The notes: generated by a model from the sequence alone, not told the origin. A DNA stretch of 33,827 bases from Paulinella micropora (GCA_009731375.1 BJOX01000136.1:844340-878166), one strand, 5' to 3'. Positions 17,073-28,989 are shown, counted from the stretch's first letter. Numbers and translations are program-made.

Positions 17073-17236
17073 CACATAAAAGCATTCACCGCCAATTACC
17101 CTGGTAATTAGTCTTAATGTGGTTAGCTTCCCCGGGGAAATTGCCCGGGGCCGATCGGACCTGGGGCAATTTCCCCGGGAAGCTAACCACATTAAGACTA
17201 ATTACCAGGGTAATTGGCGGTGAATGCTTTTATGTG
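17073..17236. mobile_element. Near-perfect 164-bp foldback palindrome
   Basis: Arms of about 77 bp: CACATAAAAGCATTCACCGC at the left end is repeated inverted at the right end (17217-17236), differing by only a few bases near the centre. The loop is about 11 bp around CCGATCGG. ATA flanks both sides directly, a possible 3-bp target duplication. A MITE or foldback element; the RNA would be one long hairpin. Confidence 0.9.
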
Positions 17237-17387
17237 ATATTCAAGGTACAAACTCCTCAGCATGTCTTTGCAAAGCAAGGCCTTGCGTCGGGCTTTCAAA
17301 TGAAAACGAATGCTTCAGAATAGCCCTAGCCCTAGTAGCATATTTTCTTTGATGGCGGAATTCGACGAGACGGAAGTTGGATTGTTG

Positions 17388-17745
17388 GTATTGTATTGTA
17401 TTGTCTTCTATTGTCTTGTCTTAAGAGTATTGTACTGTATTGTATTGTATTGTATTGTATATATTGTATTGTATTGTATTGTATTGTATTGTATTGTATT
17501 GTATTGTATTATATTGTATTGTATTGTATTGTCATGAATTGAATTGTATTGAATTGTATTGTATTGTATTGTATTGTATTGTATTGCATTGTATTGTATT
17601 GTATTGTACTGTATTGTATTGTATTGTATTGCATTGCATTGCATTGCATTTCATTGCATTGTATTGTATTACACTATATTATATTATAATTGTATTGTAT
17701 TGTCCTGTACTGCACTGCACTGTCTTGTGTAGTGTATTGTGTACT
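17388..17745 (+). repeat. (GTATT)n pentanucleotide tract
   Basis: GTATT with GCATT, GAATT and GTACT variants. Confidence 0.97.
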
Positions 17746-17755
17746 GTTCCTTTAC

Positions 17756-17893
17756 CGCTCGGATAGAGGAGGAAACGTCAGCGTCTTTAGCGCGGTCTGA
17801 TTGCGGCTTGGAAGAGATAGGGAAGAGAAGACGGAGTTTGATAAAGGCGGCGAAGATCCAGAGCATGGTCATGCAGTACAGCAGAGTCCACAG
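17756..17893 (-). CDS. Exon with membrane helix LWTLLYCMTMLWIFAAFI
   Basis: On the minus strand (TATC)n and TATAG form the acceptor and GCG/GTAAAG the donor, giving 138 nt, 46 codons, phase 0/0. It reads LWTLLYCMTMLWIFAAFI, a strong membrane helix, then KLRLLFPISSK and a polar Asp/Ser/Arg tail ending SSSIRA. Two partial copies upstream (near 17993 and 18198) read LWTLLYCITMLWILAAFI and LWTLLYCMTMLSIVAAFI. About 5 of 7 and 6 of 8 codon changes are synonymous in this frame, but not in the others. The protein family is unknown; a multi-pass membrane protein is inferred. Confidence 0.6.
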
Positions 17894-17895
17894 CT

Positions 17896-17961
<66 letters not shown>

Positions 17962-18155
17962 GGTCGCATTCATCTATCTATCTATATGAATGCGGCCAAG
18001 ATCCATAGCATGGTGATGCAGTAGAGCAGAGTCCACAGCTATAGATAGGTAGTAGGTAGGTAGGCAGGCAGGTGGTAGGTAGGTAGGTAGGTAGGTAGAT
18101 AGGTAGATAGATAGATAGGTAGGTAGGTAGATAGATAGGTAGATAGATAGATAGG

Positions 18156-18193
<38 letters not shown>

Positions 18194-18522
18194 TTGATGA
18201 ACGCGGCCACGATCGATAGCATTGTCATGCAGTAGAGCAGAGTCCAGAGCTAAGTAAGTAAGTAAGTAAGTGAGTAAGTAAGTAAGTAAGTAAGTAAGTA
18301 ATCACAGTAAGTACAGTAAGTAGAGTAAGTAAGTAAGCTACAGGCATCGTGACATGGTCATGTAGTAGAGCAGAGTCCAGAGCTAAGTAAGTAAGTAAGT
18401 AAGTGAGTAAGTAAGTAAGTAAGTAGGTGAGTAAGTGAGTACAGTAAGTACAGTAAGTAAGTACAGTAAGTAAGTAAGCTACAGGCAGCGTGACATGGTC
18501 ACAGTAGAGCAGAGTCCAGAGC

Positions 18523-18571
<49 letters not shown>

Positions 18572-18665
18572 GAGTAAGTGAGTAAGTAAGTGAGTAAGTA
18601 AGTACAGTAAGTAAGTAAGCTACAGGCAGCGTGACATGGTCATGTTGTAGAGCAGAGTCCAGAGC

Positions 18666-18698
<33 letters not shown>

Positions 18699-18962
18699 GA
18701 GTAAGTAAGTGAGTAAGTAGATAAGTGAGTAAGTAAGTGAGTAAGTAAGTAAGTACAGTAAGTAAGTAAGCTACAGGCAGCGTGACATGGTCATGCAGTA
18801 GAGCAGAGTCCAGAGCTAAGTAAGTAAGTAAGTAAGTAAGTGAGTAAGTTAGCGAGTAAGTGAGTAAGTAAGTAAGTAAGTAAGTAGGTAAGTAAGTAAG
18901 TAAGTGAGTGAGTGAGTAAGTGAGTAAGTAAGTAAGTAAGTAGGTAAGTGAGTAAGTAAGTG

Positions 18963-18996
<34 letters not shown>

Positions 18997-19284
18997 CTAC
19001 AGGCAGCGTGACATGGTCATGCAGTAGAGCAGAGTCCAGAGCTAAGTAAGTAACTAAGTAAGTAAGTGAGTAAGTGAGTAAGTGAGTAAGTAAGTAAGTA
19101 GGTAAGTGAGTAAGCAAGTGAGTAAGTAAGCAAGTAAGTAAGTAAGTAAGCTACAGGCAGCGTGACATGGTCATGCAGTAGAGCAGAGTCCAGAGCTAAG
19201 TAAGTAAGTAAGTAAGTAAGTGAGTAAGTGAGCGACTAAGTGAGTGAGTAAGTAAGTGAGTAAGTGAGTAAGTAAGTAAGTACT
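17894..19284 (-). repeat. Nine edge copies of the LWTLLYC exon in (GATA)n and (AAGT)n
   Basis: The block CATGGTCATGCAGTAGAGCA, followed by GAGTCCAGAGCTA, recurs near 17870 (the exon itself), 17995, 18220, 18355, 18495, 18635, 18790, 19018 and 19165. The first copies join GATA, the later ones AAGT. From the third copy on, exon sequence is cut after about 33 bp and followed by GTGACATGGTC/GCTACAGGCA. The higher-order unit is about 130-230 bp. All copies lie upstream of the exon on its own strand. Confidence 0.85.
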
Positions 19285-20045
19285 TACATTACATGACATT
19301 GCACTACATTACATTACTTTGCATTACATTACATTACATTAGATTACATTACATTTACATTACATTTACATTACACTACATTACATTAGATTAGATTAGA
19401 TTAGATTAGATTAGATTAGATTAGATTAGATTAGATTAGATTACATGACATTACATTGAATTACATTACACTACACTACATTACATTACATTACATTACA
19501 TTACATTACATTACATTACATTAGATTACATTAGATTACATTACATTGAATTACATTACACTACATTACATTACATTACATTACATTACATTGCATTACA
19601 TTACATTACATTACATTAGATTACATTACATTAGATTACATTAGATTACATTACATTACATTACATTACATTACATTACATTACATCACATTTACATTAC
19701 ATTTACATTACACTAAACTACATTACATTACAATACATTACATTAGATTAGATTACATCAGATTACATTACATGACATTACATTAGATTACATTAGATTA
19801 CATTAGATTACATTACATTACATTACACATTCCATTCCATTACATTACATTTACATTACATTACATTACATTACATTACATTACAATTACATTACACTAC
19901 ATTACATTACATTAGATTAGATTAGAGTAGATTAGATTACATAAGATTAGATTGCATTACATTATATTAGATTACTTTACATTACACTAGATTTACATTA
20001 GATTACACGAGATTACATGAGATTACATTAGATTACATTCCATAC
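19285..20045 (+). repeat. (ATTAC)n / (ATTAG)n pentanucleotide tract, about 760 bp
   Basis: ATTAC with runs of ATTAG and some hexamer TTTACA units. Confidence 0.97.
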
Positions 20046-20101
20046 AGTACAGCAGCGGTTCAGAGCTGTGCATGCAGAAAAGGCTGAAAACTCACATACG
20101 G
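20046..20101 (-). other. Short unique island, possible exon
   Basis: On the minus strand GTGAGTTTTCAG could be an acceptor for a frame reading LFCMHSSEPLLYCM. No clear donor, so not called as an exon. Confidence 0.2.
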
Positions 20102-20141
20102 ATGCATACGTACATCATCGTCATCATCATCACCATCAGCG

Positions 20142-20173
<32 letters not shown>

Positions 20174-20222
20174 GTCATCATTGTCATCGTCATCATCATC
20201 ATCATCGTCATCATCATCATCG

Positions 20223-20260
<38 letters not shown>

Positions 20261-20384
20261 GTCATCATCGTCATCGTCGTCATCATGATCATCATCATCA
20301 TCAGCATCATCATCGTCATCATCATCATCATCATCATCGTCATCATCATCGTCATCATCATCATCATCGTCATCATCATCATCG

Positions 20385-20473
<89 letters not shown>

Positions 20474-20538
20474 GTCATCATCATCATCATCATCGTCATC
20501 ATCGTCATCGTCATCATCGTCATCATCATCACCATTAG

Positions 20539-20569
<31 letters not shown>

Positions 20570-20592
20570 GTCATCATCGTCATCGTCATCAT

Positions 20593-20633
<41 letters not shown>

Positions 20634-20743
20634 TCGTCATCGTCATCATCGTCATCATCATCATTATCATCATAATCATCATCATCAGCAGGCATCATCG
20701 TCATCATCGTCATCGTCATCATCGTCATCATCATCACCATCAG

Positions 20744-20774
<31 letters not shown>

Positions 20775-20797
20775 GTCATCATCGTCATCGTCATCAT

Positions 20798-20838
<41 letters not shown>

Positions 20839-20948
20839 TCGTCATCGTCATCATCGTCATCATCATCATTATCATCATAATCATCATCATCAGCAGGCAT
20901 CATCGTCATCATCGTCATCGTCATCATCATCATCATCATCATCATCAG

Positions 20949-20980
<32 letters not shown>

Positions 20981-21079
20981 GCATCATCATCGTCATCATC
21001 ATCATCATCAGCATCATCATCATCAGCATCATCAGCATCATCGTCATCAGCATCAGCATCATCACATCATCATCATCAG

Positions 21080-21117
<38 letters not shown>

Positions 21118-21174
21118 GCATCATCATCATCAGCATCAGCATCAGCATCATCAGCATCATCATCATCATCATCG

Positions 21175-21220
<46 letters not shown>

Positions 21221-21350
21221 CATCATCATCCATCATCCGTCATCATCCGTCATCATCGACATCATCATCATCGTCATCATCCATATCATCATCATCCATC
21301 ATCATCATCATCCATCATCATCCGCCATCATGCTGATGATAATGACGACG

Positions 21351-21403
<53 letters not shown>

Positions 21404-21662
21404 TCATCATCATCGTCATCATCATCATCGTCATCATCCATATCATCATCCATCATCATCCGCCATCATGATGATGATGATGACGACGATGATGATGATG
21501 ATGATGATGATGATCATCATCATCATCATCATCGACATCATCATCATCGTCATCATCCATATCATCATCATCCATCATCATCCATCATCATCCATCATCA
21601 TGCTGATGATAATGACGACGATGATGATGATGATGATGATCATCATCATCATCATCATCATC
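20102..21662 (+). repeat. (ATC)n tract with 205-bp higher-order copies and strand switches
   Basis: A block with seven CAG triplets (20611 and 20816) and the landmark ATCAGCAGGCATC (about 20684 and 20889) is duplicated at a 205-bp period. From 21327 on, the tract flips between ATC and GAT orientation three times (GCTGATGATAATGACGACGA and similar), giving long hairpins. Confidence 0.95.
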
Positions 21663-21790
21663 ACTTAATCTTAATCTTAATCTTAATCTTCCTCTTCCTC
21701 TTCATCTTCCTCTTCATCTTCCTCTTCATCTTCATCTTCATCTTAATCTTAATCTTAATCTTAATCTTAATCTTAATCTTCATCTTCATC
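21663..21790 (+). repeat. (CTTAAT)n / (CTTCAT)n hexanucleotide
   Basis: CTTAAT, then CTTCCT/CTTCAT, then CTTAAT again. Confidence 0.95.
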
Positions 21791-21854
21791 AGCCTGCACA
21801 CCTCTGCAAGGAAGGTAAAGCTGCCGGATACACCGATCAGCAGACAAATAGACC

Positions 21855-22080
21855 TATATGTATGTATGTCTACATGAATGTATGTATGTATGTATGTATG
21901 TATGTATGTCTACATAAATGTATGTATGTATGTATGTACGTATGTATGTATGTATGTATGTATGTATGTATGTATGTATACCCGCAGAAGATGAGCGACA
22001 CGTAGGGCGTATATATATATGCATATATATATATATGTATATATATATATATTTATTTATATATATACATATAGATACTT
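21855..22080 (+). repeat. (GTAT)n, a 3' exon-edge copy, (TA)n
   Basis: Within the GTAT tract, 21982-22010 repeats the last 29 nt of the exon at 22166-22236 (on the minus strand ...PYVSLIFC and the GTATAC donor), with one synonymous and one Ile-to-Leu change. Confidence 0.85.
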
Positions 22081-22165
22081 CCCGAATCTACGCGCGTTAT
22101 CAAGCAAAGCAAGAAGACATATACATATACACATATAGATACACCTACTATGTATGTATGTATAC

Positions 22166-22236
22166 CCGCAGAAGATGATTGACACGTAGGGCGTGAAGTC
22201 CCCGCGAGTGCGAGAAAACACCTCTGGGGTCCAACC
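22166..22236 (-). CDS. Exon reading [20 protein letters not shown] (or LDPRGVF frame)
   Basis: Acceptor CCATGTACAG and donor TGCGG/GTATAC bound 71 nt. Phase 0 reads [20 protein letters not shown] then IFC; phase 1 reads LDPRGVFSHSRGLHALRVN then HLLR. Differences among edge copies favour the GWTP frame slightly (for example TCA to TCG, GGT to GGC, ACC to ACG silent). Its 5' edge is copied 13 times upstream and its 3' edge once downstream. Confidence 0.5.
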
Positions 22237-22237
22237 C

Positions 22238-22265
22238 TGTACATGGATAGATAGATAGATAGATG

Positions 22266-22303
<38 letters not shown>

Positions 22304-22333
22304 AAACACCTTTGGGGTCCAACCCTGCAGATG

Positions 22334-22393
<60 letters not shown>

Positions 22394-22445
22394 CATAGAT
22401 AGATAGATAGATAGAAAACACCTTTGGGGTCCAACCCTGCAGATG

Positions 22446-22487
<42 letters not shown>

Positions 22488-22536
22488 AAACACCATTGGG
22501 GTCCAACCCTGCAGATGGATAGATAGATAGATAGAC

Positions 22537-22597
<61 letters not shown>

Positions 22598-22631
22598 TAG
22601 AAAACACCTTTGGCGTCCAACCCTGCAGATG

Positions 22632-22669
<38 letters not shown>

Positions 22670-22759
22670 AAACATCTTTGGGGTCCAACCCTGTAAACGG
22701 ATAGATAGATAGATAGATAGATAGATAGAAAACACCTTTGGGGTCCAACCCTGTAGATG

Positions 22760-22806
<47 letters not shown>
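22238..22806 (-). repeat. (GATA)n with six 5'-edge copies of the GWTP exon
   Basis: AAAACACCTTTGGGGTCCAA and CCCTGCAGATGG recur near 22298, 22409, 22481, 22596, 22664 and 22725, each flanked by GATA. On the minus strand each is an acceptor (CTGCAG or CTACAG) plus GWTPKVF, with variants GWTPMVF and GWTPKMF. Confidence 0.92.
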
Positions 22807-22810
22807 GGGA

Positions 22811-23066
22811 TATCGACTAATGTCAGAAAAAAGGAGCTTCGATTTCGTCAACCAAGGAAGTCTGTGGGTAAAGTATTAACCCGATGCCCAGCTAAGCCGT
22901 GATGTTTGCACGGAAGGGACTGATACAGGCGATACCAAATCTCCCTAGTACCAGGCGGGGCCAGGGCTCGTTCCATAAGCGCCCCTTGCAGAACGAGCTC
23001 CCACCTCCATTACAGAGGACCCAGTAAGCAGATGGAGTTTCGAGACTGTTCGACAGTCTAGTATAA
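22811..23066 (-). mobile_element. Dispersed element R1, copy a (5'-truncated on minus strand)
   Basis: Starts at TATCGACTAATGTCAG, the fixed end, directly next to GATA. It is cut after GTATAA, where GATA resumes. It contains the hairpin AGACTGT-TCG-ACAGTCT. See copy b for the full unit. Confidence 0.85.
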
Positions 23067-23093
23067 GATAGATAGATAGATACATAGATAGAC

Positions 23094-23158
<65 letters not shown>

Positions 23159-23210
23159 GAAAACACCTCGGGGGTCCAGCCCTGCGCATGAGATAGATAG
23201 ATAGATGAAA
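23067..23210 (-). repeat. (GATA)n with one GWTP edge copy
   Basis: Edge copy at about 23161-23192 in the form CTCGGGGGTCCAGCCCTGCG (GWTPEVF). Confidence 0.9.
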
Positions 23211-23756
23211 TATCGACTAAATGTCAGAAAAAAGGAGCTTCTGATTTCGTCAACCAGGAAGTCTGTGGGTAAAGTATTAACCCGATGCCCAGCTAAGCCG
23301 TGATATTTGCACGGAAGGGACTGATACAGGCAATACCAAAGCTCCCTAGTACCAGGCGGGGCCAGGGCTCGTTCCATAAGCGCCCCTTGCAGAACGAGCT
23401 CCCACCCATTACAGAGGGCCCAGTAAGCAGATGGAGTTTCGAGACTGTTCGACAGTCTAGTATAAACCGACAGAGCACTGTGGGTTTTATTCCGGGCTCA
23501 ACAAGCGAGAAAGGGCACCCTGAGGGAACAGGATTGTGCTTCCCGTCGCTATTTCGGCATGTGACTTATAGGCGTATGGCTAGGCACACATAAGGCACCC
23601 CACCACGGGCCCAGCACACCCACACCATCCCCTAATTCTCTGTCTGTCGACAGATGGCACCCATTTCAAAAAATCAAGCCCAAGGGAGGGTCAGTGACAC
23701 CTCAAGTGGCCTTGGTTCATTCCGTAGAGTAAGTGATAAGATCAACGGATGAAATA
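23211..23756 (-). mobile_element. Dispersed element R1, copy b (about 545 bp, longest)
   Basis: Runs from TATCGACTAAATGTCAG to GATCAACGGATGAAATA. On the minus strand the 3' end is fixed in all copies (CTTTTTTCTGACATTAGTCG then (TATC)n), while the 5' end varies: the LINE/SINE pattern of 5' truncation with a simple-repeat tail. T6 near the 3' end could stop Pol III. Landmarks: the palindrome TCTGTCGACAGA and the hairpin AGACTGT-TCG-ACAGTCT. Short frames only; no reverse transcriptase seen. Confidence 0.85.
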
Positions 23757-23791
23757 AGATAGATAGAAAACACCTCGGGGGTCCAGCCCTG

Positions 23792-23830
<39 letters not shown>

Positions 23831-23869
23831 GTAGATAGAAAACACCTTTGGGGTCCAACCCTTTAAATG

Positions 23870-23915
<46 letters not shown>

Positions 23916-23994
23916 AAACACCTTTGGGGTCCAACCCTGTAGATGGATAGATATATAGATAGATAGATAGATAGATAGTAGATATATAGCAAGG

Positions 23995-24042
<48 letters not shown>

Positions 24043-24094
24043 AAACACCTCGGGGGTCCAGCCCTGCGCATGAGATAGATAGATAGACAGATGC

Positions 24095-24162
<68 letters not shown>

Positions 24163-24195
24163 CTAGATAGAAAACACCTCGGGGGTCGAGCTCTG

Positions 24196-24242
<47 letters not shown>

Positions 24243-24267
24243 ATAGATAAATAGATAGATAGATAGA
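23757..24267 (-). repeat. (GATA)n with five GWTP edge copies
   Basis: Edge copies near 23769, 23840, 23917, 24045 and 24172, in both the CCTTTGGGGTCCAACCC and CCTCGGGGGTCCAGCCC forms. GATA with AAAT-like slips between them. Confidence 0.92.
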
Positions 24268-24377
24268 TGAGATGTCGCAAAGGAATGTAGTCCTTGCAAA
24301 GGAACGCAGTTTCACATCAAACAATAATTTGTGTACTGTGCATGTGTCCGGGATGGGAATCACGGGTAGACTGTGTT
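24268..24377 (-). CDS. Candidate exon, [20 protein letters not shown]
   Basis: Acceptor CTCCTCTTCTTTTTCCAG is excellent. Two bases, then 36 open codons: [36 protein letters not shown], running into (TATC)n. A GTGAAA after LLFD could be the donor. Entry phase 1 does not fit the upstream exon at 25754/26968 (phase 0), so placement is uncertain. Confidence 0.35.
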
Positions 24378-24615
24378 CTGGAAAAAGAAGAGGAGGAAGG
24401 ACGTTGAAGAAAAAGGCAATCTAGGAATGGAGAGTGGGAGGATAAGGAAGAAGAGAAAGAAAAGGAAGCCGTTAGTCCAAGTGTTTTGAGCACCGTAAGC
24501 TTGCGCAAGCTACAATGATGACATTGTATGAGGCCTAAACCCCCGCAGGGACCTAGCCCAGGCTATGCAACACTGGACGGCTATGATGGAATGCAGTCAC
24601 CAATACGGACTAGAG

Positions 24616-24620
<5 letters not shown>
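24378..24620 (+). other. Unique stretch, no firm gene
   Basis: Purine-rich, then CGTAAGCTTGCGCAAGCTAC. A short plus-strand frame reads RRDLAQAMQHWTAMMECSHQ (from about 24545). Not enough to call a gene. Confidence 0.3.
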
Positions 24621-25020
<400 letters not shown>

Positions 25021-25058
25021 CTTAGGTACATGGAGGTGAAATGCAGCGCTTGGCTGGA

Positions 25059-25107
<49 letters not shown>

Positions 25108-25170
25108 GTAATAATAATAATGATAATAATAATGATAATAATAAAAAAAAAGACAGACAGACAGACAGAC

Positions 25171-25214
<44 letters not shown>

Positions 25215-25281
25215 GGATAGATGGATAGATGGATAGATGGATGGATGGATGGATGGATAGATAGATGGATGGATAGATGGT

Positions 25282-25321
<40 letters not shown>

Positions 25322-25411
25322 CAGATAGATCGATAGACAGGTAGATAGGTAGGTAGGTAAGTAGAAAGATAGATAGATATATAGATAGATGGATAGATAG
25401 ATAGATAAGAT

Positions 25412-25451
<40 letters not shown>

Positions 25452-25452
25452 C

Positions 25453-25510
<58 letters not shown>

Positions 25511-25571
25511 TTCTAGAGGCTTAGTTGCATGGAGGTGAAATGCAGCGCTTGGCTAAAAAAAAAAAAAAGTA

Positions 25572-25618
<47 letters not shown>

Positions 25619-25630
25619 GGACAGACAGAC

Positions 25631-25669
<39 letters not shown>

Positions 25670-25753
25670 AGATAGATAGGTAGATAGGTAGGTAGGTAGA
25701 TAGATAGATAGATAGATAGATAGCTAGATAGCTAGCTAGCTGGAGAGGCTGAC
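25021..25753 (-). repeat. (AAT)n, (GATA)n with two 3'-edge copies of the RFLAL exon
   Basis: GGAGGTGAAATGCAGCGCTT at about 25030 and 25530 is the complement of the exon end QALHFTS. On the minus strand the copies read [10 protein letters not shown] and [10 protein letters not shown] after a CCAG-like acceptor. Confidence 0.88.
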
Positions 25754-25863
25754 CTGCACGGAGGTGAAATGCAGCGCTTGGCTGGAAACTAGTTGTTGTG
25801 CTAGGAAGTTACTGAACAGGCCGAGGGCCCCGCCAAGCCCCACCGCCAGGGCCAAGAAACGAT
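25754..25863 (-). CDS. Exon RFLALAVGLGGALGLFSNFL, left copy
   Basis: Identical to 26968-27077 as far as I can see. Acceptor CTCTCTCTCCTAG, two bases, 36 codons reading RFLALAVGLGGALGLFSNFL then [16 protein letters not shown], donor CAG/GTCAGC. A Gly-rich membrane helix. A 10-N gap follows at 25887; with it, the whole 25.5-25.89 kb block repeats at 26.72-27.10 kb, so this copy may be an assembly duplicate. Confidence 0.5.
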
Positions 25864-25896
25864 CTAGGAGAGAGAGGGAGGGAGAGNNNNNNNNNN

Positions 25897-26232
25897 TCCA
25901 GTAAGCCGATGGAGTTTCGAGACTGTTCGACAGTCTAGTATAAACCGACAGAGCACTGTGGGTTTTATTCCGGGCTCAACAAGCGAGAAAGGGCACCCTG
26001 AGGGAACAGGATTGTGCTTCCCGTCGCTATTTCGGCATGTGACTTATAGGCGTATGGCTAGGCACACATAAGGCGCCCCACCACGGGCCCAGCACACCCA
26101 CACCATCCCCTAATTCTCTGTCTGTCGACAGATGGCACCCATTTCAAAAAACCAAGCCCAAGGGAGGGTCAGTGACACCTCAAGTGGCCTTGGTTCACTC
26201 CGTGGAGTAAGTGATGAGATCAACTGATGAGA
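25897..26232 (-). mobile_element. Dispersed element R1, copy c
   Basis: Begins at a gap and runs to the outer end GATCAACTGATGAG, where copy d starts head-to-tail. Confidence 0.85.
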
Positions 26233-26684
26233 TATCGACTAATGTCAGAAAAAAGGAGCTTCTGATTTCGTCAACCAAGGAAGTCTGTGGGTAAAGTATT
26301 AACCCGATGCCCAGCTAAGCCGTGATGTTTGCACGGAAGGGACTGATACAGGCGATACCAAAGCTCCCTAGTACCAGGCGGGGCCAGGGCTCGTTCCATA
26401 AAGCGCCCCTTGCAGAACGAGCTCCCACCTCCATTACAGAGGACCCAGTAAGCAGATGGAGTTTCGAGACTGTTCGACAGTCTAGTATAAACCGACAGAG
26501 CACTGTGGGTTTTATTCCGGGCTCAACAAGCGAGAAAGGGCACCCTGAGGGAACAGGATTGTGCTTCCCGTCGCTATTTCGGCATATGACTTATAGGCGT
26601 ATGGCTAGGCACACATAAGGCACCCCACGGGCCCAGCACACCCACACCATCCCCTAATTCTCTGTCTGTCGACAGATGGCACCC

Positions 26685-26686
<2 letters not shown>
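26233..26686 (-). mobile_element. Dispersed element R1, copy d
   Basis: Complete fixed end, tandem with copy c. It is cut after GATGGCACCCAT by GATA. Confidence 0.85.
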
Positions 26687-26724
<38 letters not shown>

Positions 26725-26785
26725 TTCTAGAGGCTAAGTTGCATGGAGGTGAAATGCAGCGCTTGGCTGGAAAAAAAAAAAAGTA

Positions 26786-26832
<47 letters not shown>

Positions 26833-26844
26833 GGACAGACAGAC

Positions 26845-26883
<39 letters not shown>

Positions 26884-26967
26884 AGATAGATAGGTAGATA
26901 GGTAGGTAGGTAGATAGATAGATAGATAGATAGATAGCTAGATAGCTAGCTAGCTGGAGAGGCTGAC
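26687..26967 (-). repeat. (GATA)n, (AAT)n with a 3'-edge copy of the RFLAL exon
   Basis: Edge copy at about 26740-26770 ([10 protein letters not shown] on the minus strand, after TTTTTTCCAG). The block matches 25511-25753. Confidence 0.9.
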
Positions 26968-27077
26968 CTGCACGGAGGTGAAATGCAGCGCTTGGCTGGA
27001 AACTAGTTGTTGTGCTAGGAAGTTACTGAACAGGCCGAGGGCCCCGCCAAGCCCCACCGCCAGGGCCAAGAAACGAT
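26968..27077 (-). CDS. Exon RFLALAVGLGGALGLFSNFL, right copy
   Basis: (CT)n and CTCCTAG form the acceptor and TGCAG/GTCAGC the donor; 110 nt, entry phase 1, exit phase 0. It reads RFLALAVGLGGALGLFSNFL, a Gly/Ala-rich transmembrane helix, then [16 protein letters not shown]. The phase fits the exon at 28099-28163, whose single carried A completes AAT (Asn). 5'-edge copies ([18 protein letters not shown]) lie upstream at 27445-27610 and 3'-edge copies downstream. Confidence 0.58.
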
Positions 27078-28098
<1,021 letters not shown>

Positions 28099-28163
28099 TT
28101 CCGACTTGTTCCGCTATGGTTTCAAAGTATCCGTCGGACCACTGAGACACATCAGGCTGCACA
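28099..28163 (-). CDS. Exon VQPDVSQWSDGYFETIAEQV
   Basis: Acceptor GTATGTGTCTCAG, one base, 21 codons VQPDVSQWSDGYFETIAEQV plus G, one base, donor GGAA/GTAATT. 65 nt, exit phase 1, fitting the next exon at 27077. Soluble, acidic and aromatic: a plausible extracellular or loop segment. A second acceptor-like TGTCTCAG 16 nt inside would start it at WSDGYF. Confidence 0.5.
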
Positions 28164-28304
28164 CTGAGACACATACATACATACATACATACATACATAC
28201 ATACATACATACATACATACATACATACATACACACATACATACATACATACATACATACATACATGCATAATGTGGAAAACCTAGATTCCGATCTAGGG
28301 GGTT

Positions 28305-28353
<49 letters not shown>

Positions 28354-28363
28354 NNNNNNNNNN
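28164..28363 (+). repeat. (CATA)n, poly-C run, 10-N gap
   Basis: CATA at 28172-28268, then about 46 C at 28306-28351, gap 28354-28363. Confidence 0.95.
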
Positions 28364-28445
28364 ACATCAACTGAGACAGCTTGACATAAACTGAGACAGC
28401 TTGACACTGAGCCTAAGTCGTTTTTGAGCTGCGAGAAAAATTGCT
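28364..28445 (-). CDS. Candidate exon QFFSQLKNDLGSVSSCLSLC
   Basis: The acceptor TTTTGTTTTCCCCTTGTCAAG is strong. The frame reads QFFSQLKNDLGSVSSCLSLC then QAVSVD up to the gap. AGCTGTCTCAGTTTATGTCA is internally repeated (two 19-21-bp units), so the last third may be an expansion. The donor is lost in the gap. Confidence 0.4.
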
Positions 28446-28464
28446 CTTGACAAGGGGAAAACAA

Positions 28465-28900
28465 AACACACACACACACACACAAAGGATAGATGGCATA
28501 AAGTAAATAGAAAGGTAATAGATCAGGTCAGATCGCATCGCATCGCATCGCATCGCATCACATCACATCACATCACATCACATCACATCACATCCTGGCA
28601 CTGGTCACCCATTGGCACATCCGAGGCCACCATTCCTGAATCCGCACTTATCTAATCCATACTTAATCTATTACCTTTCTATTTACTTTGTGCCATCTAT
28701 CCCTTGTGCGTGCGCGCGTGTGTGTGTGTGTGTGTGTGTGATTGAACTATGGATTAGATAAGTGCGGATTCAGGAATGGTGGCCTAGGATGTGTCAATGG
28801 TGACCAGTGCTATGATGTGATGTGATGTGACGTGATGTGATGTGATGTGATGTGATGTGACGCAATGTGATCTGCTCTGACCTGACCTGGTCTGATCTGA
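28465..28900. repeat. Nested inverted repeat, order A-B-C-A'-C'-B'
   Basis: A (28488-28523, GGATAGATGGCATAAAGTAA) is inverted as A' (28666-28704). C (28597-28661, GCACTGGTCACC to ATCTAATCCATA) is inverted as C' (28749-28810). (CATCG/CATCA)n before C mirrors (TGATG)n after C', as does CAGGTCAGATC with GACCTGACC. (CA)n beside A mirrors (TG)n beside A'. C' reads DKCGFRNGGLGCVNGDQCYD on the plus strand, EGF-like in Cys spacing. This may be coding or chance. Confidence 0.85.
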
Positions 28901-28989
28901 TGCGATATGATATGATACTCTATGCGATACAATGTGATACGGTCGAATTCGCTCTGACCTGACTGACAACATGGTTGGCGCAATTGTGC

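Noticed and set aside
17323-17336. CCCTAGCCCTAG as a telomere remnant
   Set aside because: Two units only and not the usual CCCTAA.
26221-26262. Hammerhead-ribozyme-like CTGATGAG, 5-bp stem, then AGAAA
   Set aside because: Present in only one copy, at the c/d junction; it has an extra base before GAAA and no stem III partner.
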